64,000 nt of DNA from Glaciimonas sp. (lineage in GTDB: Bacteria; Pseudomonadota; Gammaproteobacteria; Burkholderiales; Burkholderiaceae_D): NCBI GenBank assembly GCA_012927585.1, contig JABBOY010000010.1:33031-97030 (forward strand), written 5' to 3'. Both the position numbers and the translations under genes were made by a program. This document shows positions 55,058 to 63,200 of the stretch, in pieces; position 1 is the stretch's first letter, and every line of letters starts with the position of its first letter. A model generated the notes under the pieces. It ran no database searches, had not been told where the DNA came from, and worked only from the letters and a program-made list of their open reading frames with translations.

Positions 55058-56494
55058 ATGACTGCAACGTTAGTTTCACGGGAGACTGTTTTGAGTATTG
55101 TTGATGATGCCCTGCAAACCCTGGGTAAAGCGGGTCATTCGACCGGCTTGAGTAGTGGATCGGGTGGTTTTTCTCACACAGCAAGCAGCAGTGTGGCGCA
55201 CGAGTTATATCAGGGGCGTCGTACCCAGCCGGGCCGCAAACCTTGGCCGGCGATAGGCGCGTTGGCCCTGCTGGGCTTGGGCTTTGTGACGTGGGGCGTC
55301 ATGGACCGGGCAACCCCCAACCTGGCCAAACCTGTTACACCTTTAGTCAAGCAGGTCGGCAGCCCGGCCACTATCGTCGTCGCCGCACAAGCGCCAGCCA
55401 CACTGGCTTCCAGCGCGTCTTTACCGGCAGCAATTCCCGCGCCTGCTGTGGTCGTGGCGGTCGCTGCAACCCCGCTCGCAGCGCCACCGGCAACTCTGGC
55501 GGGGTCACCGGTGCTCCCCACTCAAATTGCGCCGCAATGGCTGAGTCAGGGCTGGCGCATGGTTGAGCAAGGCCGCTCGGTACAGGCCGTGGACGTCTGG
55601 GAAAGTGGGCTCATGCAATTGCCGGCCCCAAACCGTTTGGTGGTGTATGCGCTGGCGCACCGTAGCTTGCCGTTGGCCCTGGTACAGGCGCGCCGCTTGG
55701 GTGCCACGGCGCCCGCCCTTGTGGTGCGCGAGACCGCAGGCACCGAAGTACTCTACCGTGTGCTGTTGCTAAGTGACACCCAGGTCAGTGCACTGGCGAT
55801 CAAGAACCACCTGCTGGCAGGAGCGCCTTACCTGTGGGTGGCGCCAGCACCGCACTTTGAAGAGAAAGCTCGACCAACGAACATTGTCTCCTCTTCAACC
55901 GTACCGCTTGTCGCCTTAGCGAGTCCGATGGTGCTGCCGGTCGCCGTGCCCGCAACGCCCAAGCCGACGGTGTTAGCAGCGCCAACCATCTCAGCGCGGG
56001 AGCCCTCCGCTGTCGAGTTTTCAATCGATGATAGTGCCACCCATGTTCTTGACGCGTTGACTCGGGGCGACATGGTTGACACCAGACGTCAGGCTGACTT
56101 GCTGATTGCCAACCAGCCGGGCCGCTGGGAGGGACACTTTGTGCTGGGTTCGGTTTTGCTAGCCAGCGGCCGCGCTCGTGAGGCTGAAGCACCGTTGGAT
56201 CGGGCACTGGAGTTACATCCCAATTCGGCCCGCGTACTGTTGCAACGCGCTATTGCTGCGCAGGAGGTGGGTCAACCTGCCAAGGCTGTTGTCTGGCTGC
56301 GTCAGGCGCGCACCCAGGCGCCTGACAATGCCGCAGTGTGGTTGAACCTGGGGTATTCGTCCGAACTGTCGGGCGGCACCGACGAGGCCGTGTCCGCCTA
56401 TCAGCGGTATTTGCAGATTTCAAGCGGCAGCAGTGGGGCTGAGACCCAGCGCGCATACGTCAGTGAGCGGCTGCGCGTACTGCGCAAACCATAA
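55058..56494 (+). CDS. TPR-containing pilus biogenesis protein (MshN-like)
   Basis: A 478-residue protein: cytoplasmic N-terminus, one membrane helix (KPWPAIGALALLGLGFVTWG, about 60-80), a long Ala/Pro/Val-rich periplasmic linker (about 90-320, interrupted by a region with VEQGRSVQAVDVWESGLMQL), then TPR-like helices to the end (GHFVLGSVLLASGRAREAEA, RVLLQRAIAAQEVGQPAKAV, AVWLNLGYSSELSGGTDEAV). This matches MshN in topology and operon position after the ExeA-like gene. It probably stabilises the assembly complex through protein contacts. Confidence 0.75.
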   Translation: MTATLVSRETVLSIVDDALQTLGKAGHSTGLSSGSGGFSHTASSSVAHELYQGRRTQPGRKPWPAIGALALLGLGFVTWGVMDRATPNLAKPVTPLVKQVGSPATIVVAAQAPATLASSASLPAAIPAPAVVVAVAATPLAAPPATLAGSPVLPTQIAPQWLSQGWRMVEQGRSVQAVDVWESGLMQLPAPNRLVVYALAHRSLPLALVQARRLGATAPALVVRETAGTEVLYRVLLLSDTQVSALAIKNHLLAGAPYLWVAPAPHFEEKARPTNIVSSSTVPLVALASPMVLPVAVPATPKPTVLAAPTISAREPSAVEFSIDDSATHVLDALTRGDMVDTRRQADLLIANQPGRWEGHFVLGSVLLASGRAREAEAPLDRALELHPNSARVLLQRAIAAQEVGQPAKAVVWLRQARTQAPDNAAVWLNLGYSSELSGGTDEAVSAYQRYLQISSGSSGAETQRAYVSERLRVLRKP

Positions 56495-56504
56495 AGTTAA
56501 GCGC

Positions 56505-57020
56505 ATGGTGTGGGTTGACTCTAGCCGCGTAATTCGGCGTTTGAAGTTGGCTTGGGCGTCTTGTCTGGTGCTGTCCGCGCAGGCAGTGCTGGCGCAAGCT
56601 CAGCCGCCAATAGACTGCCTGCAGCAAGCGGCGGACCACTACCGGGTGCCGGCCGCTCTGGTGCGGGCAATCCTGAAAACCGAAGGTGGCCGCCCCGGAC
56701 AAGCTGTACGCAACACCAACGGCAGCCATGATCTGGGGCCGATGCAGATCAACACCGCCTGGCTTGCAACACTGCAGCCGCGTGGCATCACCCTGGCCAT
56801 GGTGCGCGACGACTATTGCGTCAATGTGGCCGTGGGCACCTGGATTCTGGCGCGTGAAATGCAACGGATCCCACTCCATGCCAGCACCGGCCAGGTCTGG
56901 CAGGCGGTAGCGGGCTACCACTCGCGCACACCAGAGCACAACGCTCGCTACGCGGCGCTGCTGTGGCGGCAATTGAAATCTGGGCAAGTAGCCGCCCATT
57001 TGAATCCCGCGCTCCCCTAA
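56505..57020 (+). CDS. Lytic transglycosylase of the pilus operon
   Basis: A 171-residue exported enzyme: signal peptide MVWVDSSRVIRRLKLAWASC ending near VLAQAQ, then the transglycosylase core with the catalytic glutamate in VRAILKTEGGRPGQAVRN, and the conserved SHDLGPMQINTAWL and GYHSRTPEHNARYA. It opens gaps in peptidoglycan for the envelope machine, as PilT/IpgF-type hydrolases do for secretion systems. Start at 56505; an open frame upstream overlaps the MshN-like gene without family character. It is the last gene before promoter C. Confidence 0.87.
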   Translation: MVWVDSSRVIRRLKLAWASCLVLSAQAVLAQAQPPIDCLQQAADHYRVPAALVRAILKTEGGRPGQAVRNTNGSHDLGPMQINTAWLATLQPRGITLAMVRDDYCVNVAVGTWILAREMQRIPLHASTGQVWQAVAGYHSRTPEHNARYAALLWRQLKSGQVAAHLNPALP

Positions 57021-57135
57021 GCCAATCGGTTTTGGCAACCCGGCACACAGTCAGAAAGACCCGCACCACCGCTGGGTTTGCCGCATCCAAGCCCTGCAAT
57101 TCGGCGTTTCCTAGCAAATGACGCAATCCCGGTCT

Positions 57136-57181
57136 GTCCCTAGTTCTAGGGACAGACAGCCCTTGTGTTGTTGACTAACAT
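57136..57181 (+). promoter_or_regulatory. Operator/promoter C of the adhesin gene
   Basis: GTCCCTAGTTCTAGGGAC (57136-57153), the same perfect palindrome as site B, then AGACAGCC and the -10 TAACAT (57176-57181) exactly 22 nt after it. The adhesin start is about 50 bp further on. Confidence 0.8.
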
Positions 57182-57221
57182 TAAGGAAAAGATATTTATT
57201 TTGCCTCGCCAGGAAATCTCC

Positions 57222-57242
57222 ATGAAAGCCACGCCTCTATGA
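57222..57242 (+). CDS. Hexapeptide upstream frame overlapping the adhesin start
   Basis: AGGAAA at 57211 precedes an ATG at 57222 that encodes only MKATPL before the TGA at 57240-57242. That stop overlaps the adhesin ATG (57239) in an ATGA. The adhesin ATG itself has no good ribosome site, so it may be reached by coupling from this short frame. Translation is not proven. Confidence 0.45.
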   Translation: MKATPL

Positions 57243-60200
57243 ACTGCATTTATCGTCTTGTCTGGAACTATTCTTCAGGTCTTCTGGTCGCAGTGAGCGA
57301 GAACGCCAAAGGGCGTGGCAAATCAGGCTCACCGCGTAAACTCATCGCCGGTGCGCTGGCCCTGGCTGGCAGCGCATGGCTCGCCCCCGTCTTCGCCGGC
57401 CCCACCGGCGGGCAGGTCAGCGCCGGCGCGGGCACCATTGCGCAGGCCGGCAGCACTACAACGATCAACCAAAGCAGCCAGAACCTGGCCATCAACTGGC
57501 AAGGCTTCAACGTTGCACCCAACGAGGCAGTGCGCTTTAACCAGCCCAACGCCGCCTCCATCGCCCTGAACCGCGTCATTGGTCAAAGCCCGAGCCAGAT
57601 TATGGGCAGCTTGCGCGCCAACGGTCAGGTGTTCGTGCTCAACCCCAACGGCGTGTTGTTTGGCGCAAGCGCGCAGGTCAACGTCGGCGGCCTGGTGGCC
57701 AGCACGCTGGGCCTCAGTGATACAGCCTTCATGGCCGGCAACTACAGTTTTACCGGCACCAGCACGGCGGGATCGGTCGTCAACCAAGGCAGCCTCACCG
57801 CCACGCAAGGCGGCTACATCGCCCTGCTGGCGCCTGAAGTACGCAACGAAGGCGTGATAGTGGCCAGCCGGGGCACCGCCTTGCTGGCTGCGGGCGACAA
57901 AGTCACGCTCAACCTGAACAACGGCAGCCTGCTGGGCTACAGCATCGACCAGGGCGCGCTCAACGCGCTGGCCGACAACAAACAACTCATTCAAGCCGAC
58001 GGCGGCCAGGTCTTCATGTCGGCCAAAGCCGCCGACGCCCTCAGCAGCGCGGTGGTCAACAACACCGGCATCATCCAGGCCCGCACCATTCAAAACGTGG
58101 GCGGCGTCATCAAGCTGATGGGCGACATGGAAACCGGCACGGTGAATGTGGGCGGCACGCTCGACGCCTCGGCCCCAACCGGCGGCAACGGCGGCTTTAT
58201 TGAAACCAGTGCCGCCCATGTCAAGGTGGCTGATGGCGCCAGGATCAGCACCCAAGCCGAAAACGGCCTGAGCGGCACCTGGCTGGTTGACCCGACCGAC
58301 TTCACCATCTCCGCAGGCACCAGCGTGCAAACGACCAGTGGCATGGGTGCCAGCACACTGGCAACAGCGCTGGGCACGGGTAATGTCAGCATCGCCACCT
58401 CGGCCACCGCCAACGGCAGCGACCTCGGCGACATCAATGTAAATGCCGCTGTCGCATGGAATGCCAATAAGCTCACCCTGACCGCGCATAACAACATCAA
58501 CATCAACGCCAACCTGAATGCCTCAGCCACGGCCAGCCTCGCGCTGGAATTTGGTCAGGGCAGCGTGGCGGCGGGCAACACCGGCAACGTTATTACGAAA
58601 AACGGCGCAGCAGTGAACCTGCCCGCCAGCACCACCAACTTCACCACCAAACAAGGCTCGGACGGCGTGCTCAAGGCCTACACCGTCATCACCGCGCTGG
58701 GGGTTGAGGGTGATGCCACGACAGCACCGACTACGGGCACGCTGCAAGGCATGGCGGCTGTGGCCAACTTGTCGAATAACTACGTCCTCGGTGCCAATAT
58801 CGAGGCTTGTCTCACGGGCGGGAATTGCACCAGTGGCGCGACTACGGCCTGGAACGCAGGCGCAGGCTTCGCGAAGATTAACGACTTTGCCGGCACCTTC
58901 GACGGCCTGGGTCACACCATCAGCAACCTCACCACCAACCAGACCGGTGCTAACTCTATAGGTTTGTTTGGACTCAGTTCCTCTACCTCGGTGATCCGCA
59001 ACGTGGGCTTGGTCGGGGGTAGCGTGGCTGGCGGCACGGGCAACTATGTCGGCGGGCTGGTGGGATACAACCAGGGCACGATCAGCAACAGCTACGCTAC
59101 GGGCGGCGTGAGTAGTGGGTCGGGCTACTATGTCGGCGGGCTGGTGGGGTACAACACCGGCACGATCAGCAACAGCTACGCCACGGGCGGCGTGAGTAGT
59201 GGGTCGGGCAGCTCTGTCGGCGGGCTGGTGGGGAGCAACCACGGCCCCGTCAACAACAGCTATGCCACGGGTAGCGTGACCGGGGGCTCCTATGTCGGCG
59301 GACTGGTGGGGGGCAACTCTGCCGGCATCAACAACAGCTACGCCGCGGGTCTCGTGAGCGGCGCAGGAATTTCTGTCGGCGGCCTGGTGGGGTACAACCA
59401 ATCAACGATTAGCAACAGTTTCTGGGACACCGTGACCTCAGGCCAGGCCACCTCGGCAGGGGGCACGGGTTTGACCACGGCGCAAATGAAGCAAATGAGC
59501 AGCTTCAGCAGCTGGGGCACGGCCATTACCGACACGGGCGGCAGCAGCACGGCGGTGTGGCGCATCTATGAAGGCCAGAGCGCGCCCTTGCTGCGCAGTT
59601 TCCTCGCGCCCATCACCCTGACGCCGGCGTATGACGGTTCCGCAACGACCGGCATTGCCGGTTACACCGCCAACATTGCCAGCCCTGTAACTGCCAACCT
59701 CCTTGCCACGCAGGCCGGGTTGACCCTGAGCAGCACCGCCACGGCGGGAACGCAAACCGCTATTTTGAGCAACTTCAGCAGCAACCAGCAGGGCTACGAC
59801 ATCAGCTATGCCAGCCGCACCATCACCGGCACGGGCAGCGCTGCCGATGACCTGAACATTGCCAACCCCTTGAGCTGGAGCGCAGGCAAGCTCACGCTCA
59901 ATGCGCAAAACAGCATCAACATCAACGCCAACCTGAATGCCTCAGCCACGGCCAGCCTGGCACTGGAATTTGGTCAGGGCAGCGTGGCGGTGGGCAACAC
60001 CGGCAACGTGATAACGAAAAACGGCGCAGCAGTGAACCTGCCCGCCAGCACCACCAACTTCACCACCAAACAAGGCTCGAACGGCGTGGTCAAGAACTAC
60101 ACCGTCATCACCGCGCTGGGGGTTGAGGGTGATGCCACGACAGCACCTACTACGGGCACGCTGCAAGGCATGGCGGCTGTGGCTAACTTGTCGAATAACT

Positions 60201-63200
60201 ACGTCCTCGGTGCCAATATCGAGGCTTGTGTCACGGGCGGAAATTGCACCAGTGGCGCGACTCCGGCCTGGAACGCAGGCGCAGGCTTCGCGAAGATTAA
60301 CGACTTTGCCGGCACCTTCGACGGCCTGGGTCACACCATCAGCAACCTCACCATCAACCAAACCGGTGCTAACTTTATAGGTTTGTTTGGAGTCAGTTAC
60401 TCTACTTCGGTGATCCGCAACGTGGGGTTGGTCGGGGGTAGCGTGGCTGGCGGCACGGGCAACAATGTCGGCGGGCTGGTGGGATCTGCCAATGGTGCCA
60501 CCATCAGCAACAGCTACACCACGGGCAACGTGAGCAGCACGACGGGCAACAATGTCGGCGGGCTGGTGGGATCTGCCGATCGTGCCACCATCAGCAACAG
60601 CTACACCACGGGCAACGTGAGCAGTACGTCGGGCTTGTATGTCGGCGGCTTGGCGGGGCGCAACGCGGGCACGATCAGCAACAGCTATGCCACGGGCACC
60701 GTGAGTAGTACGTCGGGAGGCTGGGTCGGCGGGTTGGTGGGGGTCAACATAGGCGGCACGATCAGCAACAGCTATGCCGCGGGCAGCGTGACCGGGACCT
60801 CCCATGTCGGCGGCCTGGTGGGGTACAACCAATCAACGATTAGCAACAGTTTCTGGGACACCGTGACCTCAGGCCAGGCCACCTCGGCAGGCGGAACGGG
60901 TTTGACCACGGCGCAGATGAAGCAAATGAGCAGCTTCAGCAGCTGGGGCGCGAACATCACCGACACGGGCGGCAGCAGCACGGCGGTGTGGCGCATCTAT
61001 GAAGGCCAGAGCGCGCCGCTGTTGCGCAGTTTCCTCACGCCCATCACCCTGACCCCGGTTTACAACGGTACGGCACAAACGCTGGCCAGCATTGCCGATT
61101 ACACCGCCAGCGTCGCCAGCCCGGTGACTGCCAATCTCATTGCCACGCAGGCCGGGTTGACCCTGAGCAGCACGGCCACGGCGGGAACGCAAACGGCCAC
61201 CTTGAACAACTTCAGCAGCAACCAGCAGGGCTACGACATCAGCTATGCCAGCCGCACCATCACCGGCACGGGCAGCGCAGCTGATGACCTGAGCATTGCC
61301 AACCCCCTGAGCTGGAGCGCAGGCAAGCTCACGCTCAATGCGCAAAACAGCATCCAGCTCAACGCCAACCTGAATGCCTCAGCCACGGCCAGCCTGGCGC
61401 TGGAATTTGGTCAAGGCAGCGTGGCGGTGGGCAACACCGGCAACGTCATTACGAAAAACGGCGCAGCAGTGAACCTGCCCGCCAGCACCACCAACTTCAG
61501 CACCCGGCAAGGCTCGGACGGCGCGGTCAATGCCTACACCGTCATCACGACATTGGGCGCGGCGGCAGACGCCACGACAGCACCCGCCACAGCCACCCTG
61601 CAAGGCATGGCGGCCAGCGCGAATCTGGCAACCAACTACGTGTTGGGCGCCAACATCGACGCCGCACCCACGTCCAACTGGAACTCCAATGGGGCGACCA
61701 CGCCCACCTATGCGGGTTTCACGCCAATTGTTGGTGTAGACATCGCATTCACCGGCACCTTTGACGGTCTGGGTCACACCATCACCGGCCTGACTATTGA
61801 TCGACCCACGACCAACAATGTTGGCTTTTTTGGCGACGCAAGGTCTGTCATTCGTAACGTGGGGCTGCTGGGGGGCCGTGTGAGCGGTAGTGGTAGTGTG
61901 TACGTTGGCGGGCTGGTGGGATTTGCCTATGGTGCCACCATCAGCAACAGTTACACCACGGGCAACGTGAACGGAAGTGACCATGTCGGTGGGCTGGTGG
62001 GCTGGTCCGACAGCGCCACCACCATCAGCAACAGCCATGCCACGGGTACCGTGAGCGGCAATATCCATGTCGGTGGATTGGTGGGGTACAGCGGCGGCAT
62101 GATCAGCAACAGCTACGCCACCGGTAACGTGACCGGCGGTCTGTACATCGGCACCGGCGGCCTGGTGGGGGTATCAGCGACCATGGTCAGCGATAGTTAC
62201 GCCACGGGCACCGTCAGCGGTACGCAGGCTGTTGGCGGACTGATAGGTCGAAACCTGGGCGCGATTCGCAACAGCTACGCCACGGGCAACATCACCGCCA
62301 GTGAATCCTGGAGCGGCGGGCTGGTGGGGTACAACGAACCTGCAACATCATTCCTCACGATCAGCGAAAGCTACGCCACAGGTAACGTGAGCAGCACGAG
62401 CAGTGAAGTCGGCGGGCTGCTGGGATTCAACGCCGGGACGGTCCGAAAAAGCTACGCCTCCGGCAACGTGAGCGGCACCACCAACATCGGCGGCTTGGTA
62501 GGAACCCTATTCCAAACTAACGGCACGATCAGCAACAGCTACGCCACGGGCAGCGTGACCGGCACGACAACACGGGTTGGCGGGCTGGTGGGGCTGGTCA
62601 TGTTAGGGGGGCTGATCGAGAGCAGCTATGCCACCGGACTTGTCACTGGGCCTACCTACACCGGCGGGCTGGTGGGCAGGATTGCCAGTGGCGGCACGGT
62701 CAATGACAGCTTCTGGGATACCGTCACCACAGGTCAAGTCACTTCAGCAGGCGGTGGCACGGGCTTGATCACGGTGCAGATGCAGCAAATGAGCAGCTTC
62801 AGCAGCTGGGCCACGGGCATCACCGACACGGGCGGCAGCAGCACGGCGGTGTGGCGCATCTATGAAGGCCATACCAGTCCGTTATTGCGCAGCTTTATGA
62901 CACCTCTGACGCTCGCCGATGCAGCCGATGCGACTGTAACTTACAACGGCGCCACCCAAAACGGGGCTGCAACCGCCAATAGCAGTGTGCTAGGCGCGGC
63001 CGCCACCGGTCGAAACGCCGGCTTATATAACGGCTACTATTCCATCCAACAAGGCTATGACATCACGGGCGGTAACCTGACCATCACCGCCAAGGCGCTG
63101 ACCGCCAGTGGCCTGACGGTAGCGGCCAGCAAAGTGTATGACGGCACCACAGGGGCTGCGGTGATCGGCACCGCCGCCCTGCTGGCTGCCGAAGCAAGCG

